The translations under genes and the position numbers were made by a program. The notes below the pieces were generated by a model. The model searched no databases, was not told where the DNA came from, and was given only the letters and a program-made list of their open reading frames with translations. 64,000 nt of DNA from assembly GCF_019303475.1 (NCBI RefSeq), contig NZ_JABLSI010000020.1, positions 18,243 to 82,242 on the forward strand, given 5' to 3'. How positions within the stretch are numbered: the stretch's first letter is position 1; every line of letters starts with the position of its first letter. This DNA is from Streptomyces sp. JJ38 (GTDB taxonomy: Bacteria; Actinomycetota; Actinomycetes; Streptomycetales; Streptomycetaceae). This document shows positions 8,298-16,454 of the stretch, piece by piece.

Positions 8298-9215
8298 ATG
8301 TCAATGCGATACACGGACGACGGCGGCACGCGGGCCACACGGCAGGAGCCGTCGCCCCCGGGGCCGGGACGGACGATGGCGGCGCTCGACGCGGTGGAGC
8401 GCTTGTCCGCCCTGGACAGCACCGCGACCCGGATCCGGTCGTGGGTGAAGAGCCTGCCGCTGGGGCGCGGCCGGGACGCGCTGCACGGGAAGTGGCTCGG
8501 CCACCCGGTGCATCCGCTGATGGTCCAGGTGCCGGTCGGTTCGTGGCTGTCCGCGGCGGCACTGGACCTGGTGCCCGGTCAGCGGCGCGGCGCCGGGGCG
8601 CTGGTGGCGCTGGGGCTCGCGGGGGCCGGACCGGCCGCGGTGGCGGGCTGGGTGGACTGGGCGGAGCTGCGGCCCGGGCAGCAGCGTGTGGGGTTGGTTC
8701 ACGCCGCCTGCAACATCGGCGCCGTCGGGCTGTACGCCGGCTCGCTCGTGATGCGGATGCGGGGCCGGCACGTGAAGGGGCGGCTGCTGGGTTTCGCCGG
8801 GCTGTCCCTGATCTCGGCGGGCGGGGCGCTGGGCGCTCATCTGGCCTACCGGCAGGCCGTGGGCGCCAACCACGCCGAGGGGATGGCGGCGCGGATCGGC
8901 TCGCAGTGGTACGAGCTGGGCCGGCTGGAGGAGTTCCCGGTGGACGTGCTGGTGCGGCGCAGCGTCGAGGCGGTGCCGGTGGTCGTGGTGCGCCGGGCCG
9001 ACGACCGGGTGTACGCGCTGGTCGAGCAGTGCAGCCACCTGGGTGGCCCGCTGTCCCAGGGCCATCTGACGGACGGCTGCGTGAAGTGCCCCTGGCACGG
9101 CAGCCTGTTCCGGCTGTCGGACGGCTGGAACGTCCACGGCCCGGCGACGTCGGCGCAGCCGGCTTTCGAGACGCGGGTCGAGGACGGCGTGGTGCACGCC
9201 CGGCGGCGTGACTGA
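8298..9215 (+). CDS. DUF2231-Rieske [2Fe-2S] fusion protein
   Basis: A 305-residue protein with an N-terminal DUF2231 membrane domain (about residues 55-190; opens with LGHPVHPLMVQVPVGSWLSA and has four helices) fused to a C-terminal Rieske domain. The Rieske motifs are CSHLGGPLS and CPWHGSLF, giving the Cys-His pairs for a [2Fe-2S] cluster. It could carry electrons at the membrane face; the partner is unknown. Third-position GC is high from 8298, supporting this start, but the ATG at 8376 with GGGACGG upstream is a real alternative. Divergent from the DUF4178 operon. Confidence 0.85.
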   Translation: MSMRYTDDGGTRATRQEPSPPGPGRTMAALDAVERLSALDSTATRIRSWVKSLPLGRGRDALHGKWLGHPVHPLMVQVPVGSWLSAAALDLVPGQRRGAGALVALGLAGAGPAAVAGWVDWAELRPGQQRVGLVHAACNIGAVGLYAGSLVMRMRGRHVKGRLLGFAGLSLISAGGALGAHLAYRQAVGANHAEGMAARIGSQWYELGRLEEFPVDVLVRRSVEAVPVVVVRRADDRVYALVEQCSHLGGPLSQGHLTDGCVKCPWHGSLFRLSDGWNVHGPATSAQPAFETRVEDGVVHARRRD

Positions 9216-9334
9216 CGGACTGACGGCCGTTCGGGTGCTTCCCGGGGCGCGTGGGCGTCCTGTCCGCGGAGGCGGGCGTAATCACCCGCGTCCGGGGGAA
9301 CCGGGTGCGGCCAAGGAGAAAGCGAGGTGACGGC

Positions 9335-9754
9335 ATGATCGGATCTGTGCGCCGCCGGCCGGTCGACGCGCACGAGGCATCGGTGGGTGAGCTGGTGGAG
9401 CGTGCCTCCGCCCAGCTCTCGGAACTGGTGCGCCGTGAGATGCGGCTGGCCCAGGCGGAGCTGGTGCAGAAGGGCAAGCGCGCGGGCATCGGCGGCGGCA
9501 TGTTCGGCGGGGCCGCACTGACGGGTTTCCTGGCGCTGCAGGCCTTGGTCGCCGGTGCCGTCGCGGCGCTGGCGCTGGTGCTGCCGGTGTGGGCGTCCGC
9601 GTTGATCATCGGCGGTGCGCTGCTCCTGGTCACGGGGGTACTGGCGGTGGTGGGGAAGAGGGAACTGCGCAGCGCCACTCCCCCGACGCCGCAGCAGGCG
9701 CTGGGCAGCGTGAAGGCCGATATCGCCGAGATCCGGGGGAGGATGCACCGATGA
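9335..9754 (+). CDS. phage holin-like (DUF1469) membrane protein
   Basis: A 139-residue protein with an N-terminal amphipathic helix (SVGELVERASAQLSELVRRE) and two long hydrophobic helices (residues about 48-110, FGGAALTGFLALQALVAGAV and ALIIGGALLLVTGVLAVVGK). It belongs to the Actinobacterial holin-superfamily/DUF1469 group, which despite the name is chromosomal and not phage-borne. GAGGTGA lies just before the ATG. First gene of a tightly overlapped operon with DUF3618 and DUF4235 proteins. Confidence 0.87.
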   Translation: MIGSVRRRPVDAHEASVGELVERASAQLSELVRREMRLAQAELVQKGKRAGIGGGMFGGAALTGFLALQALVAGAVAALALVLPVWASALIIGGALLLVTGVLAVVGKRELRSATPPTPQQALGSVKADIAEIRGRMHR

Positions 9755-10035
9755 GCCGGCACACGGAGGCGGCGGCGCGGGATCCGCGGGTGCTGCGGGA
9801 GCAGGTCAAGGACACGCGGGCGGAGCTGGGTGACACCGTCGCGGCCCTGGTGGCGAAGACCGATGTGCGGGCGCGGGCGCGGCGCCGGGCGACGGACGCC
9901 CGCGTCCAGGCCCGGCACGCGGCTTCGGTGGCGCGGGAGGGCGGCCGGCGCGCGGTCCTTCCGCTCGCCGCGGCCGGTGTGGTGGGCCTGCTGACGGCCG
10001 CGTGGGTGCTGCGCAGGCTGTCCGGGCGGAGGTGA
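9751..10035 (+). CDS. DUF3618 family membrane protein
   Basis: A 94-residue protein with the DUF3618 signature: an Arg/Asp-rich helix beginning DPRVLREQVKDTRAELGDTV and a basic helical stretch, then a single C-terminal membrane helix (VLPLAAAGVVGLLTAAWVLR). The start overlaps the stop of the holin-like gene (ATGA at 9751-9754). Function unknown; probably an envelope or cell-pole protein acting with its two neighbours. Confidence 0.87.
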   Translation: MSRHTEAAARDPRVLREQVKDTRAELGDTVAALVAKTDVRARARRRATDARVQARHAASVAREGGRRAVLPLAAAGVVGLLTAAWVLRRLSGRR

Positions 10036-10301
10036 GCGGGGTGTCCAAGGTCGTGAGCCGCGTGGGCGGCCTGGCTGTGACGGTGGTCGGCGGCGCCGTG
10101 ACGGGTGCGGTGTTCAAGCGGGTGTGGCGGGCCGTGGCCGGCGAGGACGAGGCTCCCGACGCGCGGGACGTCGAGCGGAGCTGGCGGGAGGTGCTGCTGG
10201 CCGCGGCCCTGCACGGGGCGCTGCTGGCGCTGGTGAAGGCGGCCATGCAGCGCGGCGGTGCGCTGGGGGCGCGGCGGGTGAAGGCGCGGCGCGCCGCCTG
10301 A
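10032..10301 (+). CDS. DUF4235 family membrane protein
   Basis: An 89-residue protein with two hydrophobic segments (GGLAVTVVGGAVTGAVFKRV and LLAAALHGALLALVKAAM) and a basic tail, typical of DUF4235. GTG 10032 overlaps the DUF3618 stop (GTGA), with GGCGGAGG directly upstream; GTG 10041 is possible. Last gene of the three-gene envelope operon, ended by the hairpin at 10301-10333. Confidence 0.82.
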   Translation: MSGVSKVVSRVGGLAVTVVGGAVTGAVFKRVWRAVAGEDEAPDARDVERSWREVLLAAALHGALLALVKAAMQRGGALGARRVKARRAA

Positions 10302-10333
10302 GGGCCCCGGGCTCCGCGCGAGCCCGGGGTCCT
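10301..10333. terminator. bidirectional terminator hairpin
   Basis: 13-bp stem (10301-10313 with 10321-10333, one G-T pair) and a 7-base loop, starting at the DUF4235 stop codon and lying between it and the convergent acyl-CoA dehydrogenase gene. Confidence 0.72.
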
Positions 10334-10369
10334 CAGGGCCGTCCGGCGTGCGCGACGGCCGCCGCGGTG

Positions 10370-11596
10370 TCAGCGGATGGACGCGCCGGAGACCGTCCGG
10401 GAGATCACCAGGCGCTGGATCTCGCTGGTGCCCTCGAAGATGGTGTAGATCGCGGCGTCGCGGTGCATGCGCTCGACGGGGTACTCGCGGGTGTAGCCGT
10501 TGCCGCCGAGGATCTGGATGGCCTGGGCCGTGACCGTCTTGGCGACCTCGCTCGCGTACAGCTTGGACATCGAGCCCTCGGCCGCCTCGAAGGGCTTTCC
10601 GGTGGTGGCCATCCACGAGGCGCGCCATACCAGGAGCCGGGCCGCGTCGATCTGGGTGCGCATGTCGGCGAGCTGGAAGGCGACGCCCTGGTTGTCGATG
10701 ATCGGACGGCCGAACTGCTCCCGGGTCCTGGCGTAGTCGAGGGCGACCTCGTAGGCGGCGCGGGCGGTGCCCACAGCCATGGCGCCGACGGCCGGGCGGG
10801 AGGCCTCGAAGGTGGCCATGGCGGCGTTCTTCACCCTCTCTCCCCCGTTCTTGGCGCGCTCGCGGGCCCGGGCGAGCCGCTCGTCGAGCTTCTCCTTGCC
10901 GCCGAGCAGGCAGCTGCCGGGGACGCGGACGTCCTCGAGTACGACCTCGGCGGTGTGGGAGGCCCGGATGCCGTGCTTCTGGAACTTCTGCCCCTGGGAG
11001 AGACCGGGAGTGCCGGGCGGGATGATGAAGGAGGCGTGGCCCTTGGACCCGAGCTCCGGGTCGACGACGGCGACGACGACGTGCACGCTCGCGATGCCGC
11101 CGTTGGTCGCCCAGGTCTTGGTGCCGTTGAGGACCCACTCGTCCCTGGCCTCGTCGTAGACGGCGCGGGTGCGCATGGAGGCCACGTCGGAGCCGGCGTC
11201 GGGCTCGGAGGAGCAGAAGGCGGCGACCTTGACGTCGTCGGCGTCGCCGTACATCTGGGGGATCCAGGTGCCGATCTGCTCTTCGGTTCCGTTGGTGAGC
11301 ACCCCGACGGCGGCGAGGCCGGTGCCGACGATGGACAGGGCTATGCCGGCGTCACCCCAGAACAGCTCCTCCATGGCCATGGGGATGCCGAGGCCGGTGG
11401 GGTCGAAGAACTGCTGGGCGTAGAAGTCGAGGGAGTAGAGTCCGATCTTGGCGGCTTCCTGGATGATCGGCCAGGGGGTTTCCTCGCGCTCGTCCCACTC
11501 GGCGGCGGCCGGGCGCATGACGTCGGCGGCGAAGCCGTGAATCCACTCCTTCACGGCCTTCTGGTCGTCGTTGAGGTCGAACGCGAACTCCGTCAT
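10370..11596 (-). CDS. acyl-CoA dehydrogenase
   Basis: A 408-residue FAD enzyme that oxidises acyl-CoA thioesters to 2-enoyl-CoA. Signatures: [19 protein letters not shown] (first family signature, FAD/substrate loop), KTWATNGG, the [19 protein letters not shown] helix and the C-terminal [17 protein letters not shown] with the likely catalytic Glu. Chain-length preference cannot be read off. GGAGGG lies 6 bases before the ATG. The gene is divergent from a TetR regulator, and two palindromes at 11619-11656 sit in front of it, so induction by an acyl-CoA or related ligand is likely (inference). Confidence 0.94.
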   Translation of the reverse strand: MTEFAFDLNDDQKAVKEWIHGFAADVMRPAAAEWDEREETPWPIIQEAAKIGLYSLDFYAQQFFDPTGLGIPMAMEELFWGDAGIALSIVGTGLAAVGVLTNGTEEQIGTWIPQMYGDADDVKVAAFCSSEPDAGSDVASMRTRAVYDEARDEWVLNGTKTWATNGGIASVHVVVAVVDPELGSKGHASFIIPPGTPGLSQGQKFQKHGIRASHTAEVVLEDVRVPGSCLLGGKEKLDERLARARERAKNGGERVKNAAMATFEASRPAVGAMAVGTARAAYEVALDYARTREQFGRPIIDNQGVAFQLADMRTQIDAARLLVWRASWMATTGKPFEAAEGSMSKLYASEVAKTVTAQAIQILGGNGYTREYPVERMHRDAAIYTIFEGTSEIQRLVISRTVSGASIR

Positions 11597-11618
11597 GGCG
11601 GGCCCTCCAGCACTGCCT

Positions 11619-11656
11619 GTTACTTGAAGTAACGGCAGTCTGTTACTGATCGGTAA
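11619..11656. promoter_or_regulatory. two palindromic operators for the adjacent TetR regulator
   Basis: Site 1 (11619-11633) is GTTACTTGAAGTAAC, a perfect 7-1-7 palindrome. Site 2 (11643-11656) is TTACTGATCGGTAA, symmetric but for one pair. Both share TTAC/GTAA ends, and a lone half-site TTACTTTG follows at 11703. They lie 23-60 bases before the acyl-CoA dehydrogenase start and about 90-130 bases before the TetR start. TTAC-type palindromes are known for TetR regulators of fatty-acid and acyl-CoA genes in actinomycetes; assignment to this regulator is inference. Confidence 0.8.
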
Positions 11657-11746
11657 GGTATGTCAACTCCCCCACTCTCCGGTACCCCCCGCTGCGCGGG
11701 TGTTACTTTGCGCAGGCAGCGCACAGCACGGGCGGGGAGTGACGCC

Positions 11747-12394
11747 ATGGAGACCAGAGGCCAGGACGACCGGCGGGCCGCCGCCACCGGACGCAGACGG
11801 GAGGAGCTGCTGGAGGCCGCCAACCGCGTGGTGATGCGCGAGGGGCCGGAGGCCTCCATGAACGCGATCGCCGCCGAGGCGGGCATCACCAAGCCGATCC
11901 TCTACCGGCACTTCGGCGACAAGGGCGGCCTCTACCGCGCCCTCGCCGTCCGGCACACCGACGCCCTCCTGGACTCGCTGCGCGCCGCGCTGGACGCCCC
12001 CGCCGACCGCCGGGAACGGGTCGAGGCCACGCTGGACACCTACCTGGCCGCCATCGAGGCCCGCCCGCAGGTCTACCGCTTCCTCATGCACCCGGCCGAG
12101 AGCGACTCGCGCGGGGAGCAGGGCTTCGCCGCCGGGCAACAGACGGCGCCCGTCCTGCGCAGGCTCGGCGAGGAGCTGGCGCAGGTCATCGCCGACCGCG
12201 TGGACCTGGGCCCGAACGGCGTCGAGCTGGCCCGCGTGTGGGGGCACGGCATCGTCGGCATGATGCACGCCGCCGGGGACTGGTGGCTGTCCGACCGGCC
12301 CTGCTCGCGCGCCCAACTGGTGCGCCACCTGGCCGATCTGCTGTGGGGACGGCTCGCCGCCGCCGGGGACAAGGTCGGCGGCCACCCCTTCTGA
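11747..12394 (+). CDS. TetR family regulator, probable repressor of acyl-CoA dehydrogenase gene
   Basis: A 215-residue TetR protein: HTH in ASMNAIAAEAGITKPILYRH with FGDKGGLYRALA, then a helical C-terminal domain. ATG 11747 has GGGGAG 8 bases upstream. It is divergent from the acyl-CoA dehydrogenase gene and the 150-base gap contains two TTAC...GTAA palindromes, pointing to autoregulation and control of the dehydrogenase. The C-terminal half (TYLAAIEARPQVYRFLMHPA) resembles Streptomyces fatty-acid-metabolism TetR proteins; the ligand is not known. Confidence 0.9.
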   Translation: METRGQDDRRAAATGRRREELLEAANRVVMREGPEASMNAIAAEAGITKPILYRHFGDKGGLYRALAVRHTDALLDSLRAALDAPADRRERVEATLDTYLAAIEARPQVYRFLMHPAESDSRGEQGFAAGQQTAPVLRRLGEELAQVIADRVDLGPNGVELARVWGHGIVGMMHAAGDWWLSDRPCSRAQLVRHLADLLWGRLAAAGDKVGGHPF

Positions 12395-12398
12395 CCCC

Positions 12399-12968
12399 TC
12401 AGGCGCTCCGGGTCCCGGCGCCCGGCAGCGCCCGGCCCCAGTCGCTGCGGCGCACCGCGCGCAGGAGGCGCCGTCGCCGCAGACCGCCGAGCCGGTCGGC
12501 GTAGACGGCGCCGTCCAGGTGGTCGCACTCGTGCTGAAGGCAGCGCGCGAAGAAGCCCGTGCCCGTGACCCGGGCCGGGCTCCCGTCCGCCCGCAGGCCC
12601 TCGACCACGACCCGGTCGGCGCGCGGCGTGATGGCCTCCAGGCCGGGCAGCGACAGGCAGCCCTCGGGCCCGCGCACCCGCACTCCGTCGGCCTCGACGA
12701 GCCGCGGGTTGACGAGGTGCCCCACGTGCCGCCGGTCCTCGTCGTCCGGGCAGTCGTAGACGAAGACGCGCACCGCCTCACCGATCTGGTTCGCGGCCAG
12801 TCCCACCCCGCGGGCCGCGTACATGGAGGCGAACATGTCCTCGACCAGCTCCGCCAGGGCCGGCCCGAACTGTGTGACCTCGGCACACGGTTGGTGCAGC
12901 ACCTCGGCACCGTAGAGGGTGAGGGGGCGGATTCGTCCGGAACTGCCGGGGATGGCGCCGCGTTGCAT
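12399..12968 (-). CDS. def: peptide deformylase
   Basis: Removes the formyl group from the N-terminal Met of new proteins; Fe2+/Zn2+ enzyme. All three motifs are intact: GVGLAANQIG, EGCLSLPG and HECDHLDG, giving the metal-binding Cys and two His. 189 residues, with a basic C-terminal tail (LRRRRLLRAVRRSDW) beyond the core. ATG 12968 is chosen because residues before it look unlike the family. Streptomyces carry several def copies; this one stands alone, 4 bases from the convergent TetR gene. Confidence 0.95.
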   Translation of the reverse strand: MQRGAIPGSSGRIRPLTLYGAEVLHQPCAEVTQFGPALAELVEDMFASMYAARGVGLAANQIGEAVRVFVYDCPDDEDRRHVGHLVNPRLVEADGVRVRGPEGCLSLPGLEAITPRADRVVVEGLRADGSPARVTGTGFFARCLQHECDHLDGAVYADRLGGLRRRRLLRAVRRSDWGRALPGAGTRSA

Positions 12969-13076
12969 GTCCGTCAGCCTACGGCGCCCCGCCGAAGGAC
13001 CCCGTGGTGCGTTCGGGAGCCGAGCCGGATCTCGGTAGGCTGCACCATGACCGAAGCGCAAGGAGGATCAACGACG

Positions 13077-14318
13077 ATGTCGGGCAACCCGGAGCCGCTG
13101 TCACCGCGCGCCAAACTGGCCGTGACGGCCGGCAAAGCCGCGGCGGCGGTGTCACGAGCGGCGGGCCGTGGCAGCGGATCAGTCATCGGCGGCCGGGTGG
13201 CCCTGAAACTCGATCCCGATCTGCTCGCACGGCTGGCCTCACACCTGGACGTCATCCTCGTCTCCGCCACGAACGGCAAGACGACGACGACGCGGCTGAT
13301 CGCCGAGGCCCTGCGGGCGGAGCCGGAGGACGTCGTCTCCAACGCACTCGGCGCCAACATGCCGGCCGGCATCACCTCCGCCCTGGCCGGCGGCTCCCGG
13401 GCCCGCTTCGGCGTCATCGAGGTGGACGAGAAGTACCTGTCCGCGGTCGCACGGGACGTGACACCGAAGGCCATCGCCCTGCTCAACCTCTCCCGGGACC
13501 AGCTGGACCGCGCGGCCGAGACCCGGATGCTGGCCGAGCACTGGCGCGAGGGGCTGGCCGGGAACAAGGCGCTGATCGTGGCGAACGCCGACGACCCGCT
13601 GGTGGTCTGGGCCGCCTCCTCCTCCCCCAACGTGGTGTGGGTGGCCGCGGGCCAGGAGTGGAAGGACGACGCCTGGTCCTGTCCCTCCTGCGGCGGTGTG
13701 CTGCAGCGCCCCGGGGACGACTGGGTGTGCGCCGAGTGCGGATTCCGCCGTCCGACGCCGACCTGGGCGCTGTCGGGCGACCACGTGCTGGACCCGCACG
13801 GCTCCGCGTGGCCGATCCGGCTGCAACTGCCGGGCCGGGCCAACCGGGCCAACGCCACGACCTCGGCCGCCGTGGCCGCGGCCTTCGGCGTGCCGCCGCA
13901 GACCGCCCTGGAGCGCATGTTCGCGGTGACGGCCGTCGCCGGGCGCTACGACGTCGTCTCCTACCAGGGCCGCGAGGTGCGGCTGCTGCTGGCCAAGAAC
14001 CCGGCCGGCTGGCTGGAGACGTTCTCCCTGATCGACGCTCCCCCGGCGCCGGTGATCCTGTCCGTCAACGCCCGCGGCGCCGACGGCACCGACACCTCCT
14101 GGCTGTGGGACGTCGACTACGGGCGGCTCGCCGGCCACCCGATCTGCGTCATCGGCGACCGCAAGCTCGACCTCGCCGTGCGGCTGGAGGTCGCGGGCGT
14201 CGACTTCCAGGTGTGCCAGAGCGCCGAGGAGGCCGTCCGGCGCTGCCCGCCCGGCCGGATCGAGGCCATCGCCAACTACACCGCCTTCCAGGACCTGCGG
14301 CGCGCCGTGGGCAACTGA
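13077..14318 (+). CDS. murT: MurT, Mur ligase-type subunit of lipid II isoglutaminyl synthase
   Basis: Large subunit of the MurT/GatD complex, which amidates the D-Glu of lipid II. The 413-residue protein has the Mur-ligase P-loop SATNGKTTTTRL, the middle-domain NLSRDQLDR, and an inserted zinc ribbon CPSCGG...CAECGF characteristic of MurT, plus the C-terminal DUF1727 region. AAGGAGG lies 10 bases before ATG 13077. It is followed 25 bases later by gatD, so the two are co-transcribed. Acts at the inner face of the membrane in peptidoglycan synthesis. Confidence 0.95.
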   Translation: MSGNPEPLSPRAKLAVTAGKAAAAVSRAAGRGSGSVIGGRVALKLDPDLLARLASHLDVILVSATNGKTTTTRLIAEALRAEPEDVVSNALGANMPAGITSALAGGSRARFGVIEVDEKYLSAVARDVTPKAIALLNLSRDQLDRAAETRMLAEHWREGLAGNKALIVANADDPLVVWAASSSPNVVWVAAGQEWKDDAWSCPSCGGVLQRPGDDWVCAECGFRRPTPTWALSGDHVLDPHGSAWPIRLQLPGRANRANATTSAAVAAAFGVPPQTALERMFAVTAVAGRYDVVSYQGREVRLLLAKNPAGWLETFSLIDAPPAPVILSVNARGADGTDTSWLWDVDYGRLAGHPICVIGDRKLDLAVRLEVAGVDFQVCQSAEEAVRRCPPGRIEAIANYTAFQDLRRAVGN

Positions 14319-14343
14319 CCCGGTCCAGTCGAGGAGTACGAGC

Positions 14344-15072
14344 ATGAGTGACAGCAGCCTGCGCGTCGTGTGGGTGTACCCGGACCTGCTGAGCACGTAC
14401 GGGGATCAGGGGAACGTCCTGGTGGTGGAGCGCCGGGCCCGGCAGCGCGGGCTGCACGTCCAGCGCGTCGACGTGCGCTCCGACCAGCCCGTCCCCACCT
14501 CCGGCGACATCTATCTGATCGGCGGCGGCGAGGACCGTCCACAGCGGCTCGCGGCCGAGCGGCTGGTGCGCGACGGCGGCCTGCAGCGGGCCGTGGACAA
14601 CGGCGCCATCGTCTTCTCGGTGTGCGCCGGATACCAGATCATCGGGCACGAGTTCGTCAACGACCTCGGAGAGCGGCAGGCCGGTCTCGGTCTGCTCGAC
14701 GTCACCTCGGTGCGCGGCACCGGCGAGCGCTGCGTGGGTGACGTGCTGGCCGACATGGACGAGAACCTGCGGCTCCCGCAGCTCACCGGCTTCGAGAACC
14801 ACCAGGGTGTCACCCACGTGGGGCCCGGAGCCCGGCCGCTGGCCCGGGTGCGGTTCGGACGGGGCAACGGCACCGGGGACGGCACCGAGGGCGCGTGGAA
14901 CGACACCGTCTTCGGGACCTACATGCACGGGCCGGTCCTCGCCCGCAATCCCCAGATCGCCGACCTGCTGGTCAAGCTGGCCCTCGACGTCAACGCCCTC
15001 CCGCCGGTGGACGACCGCTGGTACGAGGCGCTGCGGGCCGAGCGCATCGCGGCGGCTACCCAACCGGCCTGA
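14344..15072 (+). CDS. gatD: GatD, glutamine amidotransferase subunit of lipid II isoglutaminyl synthase
   Basis: Class I glutamine amidotransferase of 242 residues that hydrolyses Gln and channels ammonia to MurT. The nucleophile elbow is VCAGYQIIGHEF, and the later FGTYMHGPVLARNP holds the catalytic His. Strong start: ATG with GAGGAG upstream. Operon partner of murT; the pair is essential for normal peptidoglycan amidation in Gram-positive bacteria. The transcript ends at the 17-bp hairpin 15080-15117. Confidence 0.95.
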   Translation: MSDSSLRVVWVYPDLLSTYGDQGNVLVVERRARQRGLHVQRVDVRSDQPVPTSGDIYLIGGGEDRPQRLAAERLVRDGGLQRAVDNGAIVFSVCAGYQIIGHEFVNDLGERQAGLGLLDVTSVRGTGERCVGDVLADMDENLRLPQLTGFENHQGVTHVGPGARPLARVRFGRGNGTGDGTEGAWNDTVFGTYMHGPVLARNPQIADLLVKLALDVNALPPVDDRWYEALRAERIAAATQPA

Positions 15073-15079
15073 CGGCTTC

Positions 15080-15117
15080 GGGCGGGCCCCGGTCACGGCT
15101 GTGACCGGGGCCCGCCC
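15080..15117 (+). terminator. terminator after murT-gatD
   Basis: Perfect 17-bp stem (15080-15096 with 15101-15117), GGCT tetraloop, followed by TATTCT. It lies 8 bases after the gatD stop and upstream of the next co-directional gene, so it ends the murT-gatD transcript. Confidence 0.85.
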
Positions 15118-15159
15118 TATTCTGATCCGGGCGACCGGAGCGAATCAGGAGCTACAGGG

Positions 15160-16122
15160 ATGGACCACAGCGGCCACGGCGGGATGACCGATCTGGCACC
15201 GTTCACGTTGGGGCGGGGTCTGGCGTTCACCGGTGAGCCGTTCTTCCTGACCGGCTGCCTGCTCGCCCTGGCGCTGTACGGCTGGGGTGTGCTGCGGCTG
15301 CGGCGGCGCGGGGACGCCTGGCGGACGGGGCGGACGGTCGCGTTCACCGCCGGGGTGCTGACGATCGCGCTGACGATGTGCACCGCGCTGAACGAGTACG
15401 GCATGGTGCTGTTCAGCGTGCACATGGTGCAGCACATGGTGATCAGCATGCTCTCGCCGATCCTCCTGCTGCTGGGGGCGCCGGTGACGCTGGCGCTGCG
15501 CGCCCTGCCCGCGGCGGCCCGCGGCCGCACGGGGCCGCGCGAGCTGCTCGTCCGCGTGCTGCACAGCCACTACGTGCGCGTCATCTCGCACCCGGTGTTC
15601 ACCATCCCGCTGTTCATCGCCAGCCTGTACGGCCTGTACTTCACGCCGCTGTTCGACCACCTCATGGCCTCCAGGCCCGGGCACATCGCGATGATGCTGC
15701 ACTTCCTGGCGGTCGGGCTGGTCTTCTTCTGGCCGATCATGGGAGTGGATCCGGGGCCGCACCGGCCGGGGTACCTGATGCGCATGCTGGAGCTGTTCGC
15801 CGGCATGCCGTTCCACGCCTTCTTCGGCATCGCCCTGATGATGGGCAGCGAGCCGATGGTGAAGACGTACGCCGACCCGGCCCCCTCACTGGGCGTGACG
15901 GCGCTGGGGGACCAGCACGCCGCCGGGGGCATCGCCTGGGCGTTCAGCGAGATCCCCTCGGTTCTGGTGCTCCTCGCGCTCGTCTACCAGTGGTACGTCT
16001 CCGACCAGCGCCAGGCCCGGCGTCAGGACCGGGCCGCCGCCCGCGACGGGGACGCCGAGCTGGCGGCCTACAACGCCTACCTGAGCTCGCTCCAGTCGCG
16101 CGGCGCCGCCTCGCGGAGCTGA
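15160..16122 (+). CDS. CtaG-like cytochrome c oxidase assembly membrane protein
   Basis: A 320-residue polytopic membrane protein of the caa3-type CtaG family, which helps deliver copper or assemble cytochrome oxidase. The conserved His-rich helices are visible: VHMVQHMVISMLSPILLLLG, SHPVFTIPLFIASLYGLYFT and the His-Met segment FHAFFGIALMMGSEP. The N-terminus MDHSGHGGMTD is a short His/Met metal-binding-like stretch. AGGAG lies upstream of the ATG. Transcribed separately from gatD because of the strong hairpin between them; the small gene at 16253 may follow in the same unit. Confidence 0.9.
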   Translation: MDHSGHGGMTDLAPFTLGRGLAFTGEPFFLTGCLLALALYGWGVLRLRRRGDAWRTGRTVAFTAGVLTIALTMCTALNEYGMVLFSVHMVQHMVISMLSPILLLLGAPVTLALRALPAAARGRTGPRELLVRVLHSHYVRVISHPVFTIPLFIASLYGLYFTPLFDHLMASRPGHIAMMLHFLAVGLVFFWPIMGVDPGPHRPGYLMRMLELFAGMPFHAFFGIALMMGSEPMVKTYADPAPSLGVTALGDQHAAGGIAWAFSEIPSVLVLLALVYQWYVSDQRQARRQDRAAARDGDAELAAYNAYLSSLQSRGAASRS

Positions 16123-16252
16123 TCGCCCCTCCCCCGCCGACGGCGGCACCCCGCGGCCGGTGGCGGCCGCCCGGGCCCGGCGAGACGATGGTGGGGTTGA
16201 GCCTGCGGCCGACCCGGCCCCCTGGCCGGGCCGGGCGAGGAGGTGGGGCACG

Positions 16253-16411
16253 ATGCCAACGGCGACGAAGGCCATGACGGTGGCCACGGTGAGCGGGTTG
16301 GTGCTGGCCACGGCGTACACGGTGGGTCTGGGTGGCAGTGGCTGGGTGTGGTTCGCCTGGCTGGTCCTGGGGCTGGCGACGCTGGGCCTGATGACGGCGG
16401 TCGGGCACTGA
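16253..16411 (+). CDS. small hydrophobic membrane protein, unknown
   Basis: A 52-residue protein with two predicted membrane helices (ATKAMTVATVSGLVLATAYT and WVWFAWLVLGLATLGLMTAV). GGAGG lies about 10 bases before the ATG at 16253. I do not recognise a named family; similar tiny proteins follow ctaG-like genes in streptomycetes, from memory and not checked. Its stop codon is inside the stem of the terminator at 16407-16454. Confidence 0.72.
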   Translation: MPTATKAMTVATVSGLVLATAYTVGLGGSGWVWFAWLVLGLATLGLMTAVGH

Positions 16412-16454
16412 TGGTCTGACGCCGCGCCCCGCGGCGCGGCGTCAGACCATCAGT
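16407..16454. terminator. perfect 20-bp bidirectional terminator overlapping two stop codons
   Basis: Stem 16407-16426 pairs perfectly with 16435-16454 around an 8-base loop. The stop of the small membrane protein gene (16409-16411) lies in the left arm and the stop of the convergent TetR gene (16450-16452) in the right arm, so the last codons of both genes are part of the hairpin. Confidence 0.9.

Noticed and set aside
9335..10301. Prophage remnant suggested by the holin-like name
   Set aside because: The family is chromosomal in actinobacteria and no lysin, tail or integrase gene is nearby.
12519..13076. Upstream extension of murT antisense to the peptide deformylase gene
   Set aside because: Overlaps a clear gene on the other strand; murT has a good AAGGAGG and the family start at 13077.
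15160..15195. His/Met-rich N-terminus of the CtaG-like protein as a separate copper-binding feature
   Set aside because: Only four or five metal-type residues; noted in the gene entry but not enough for its own claim.
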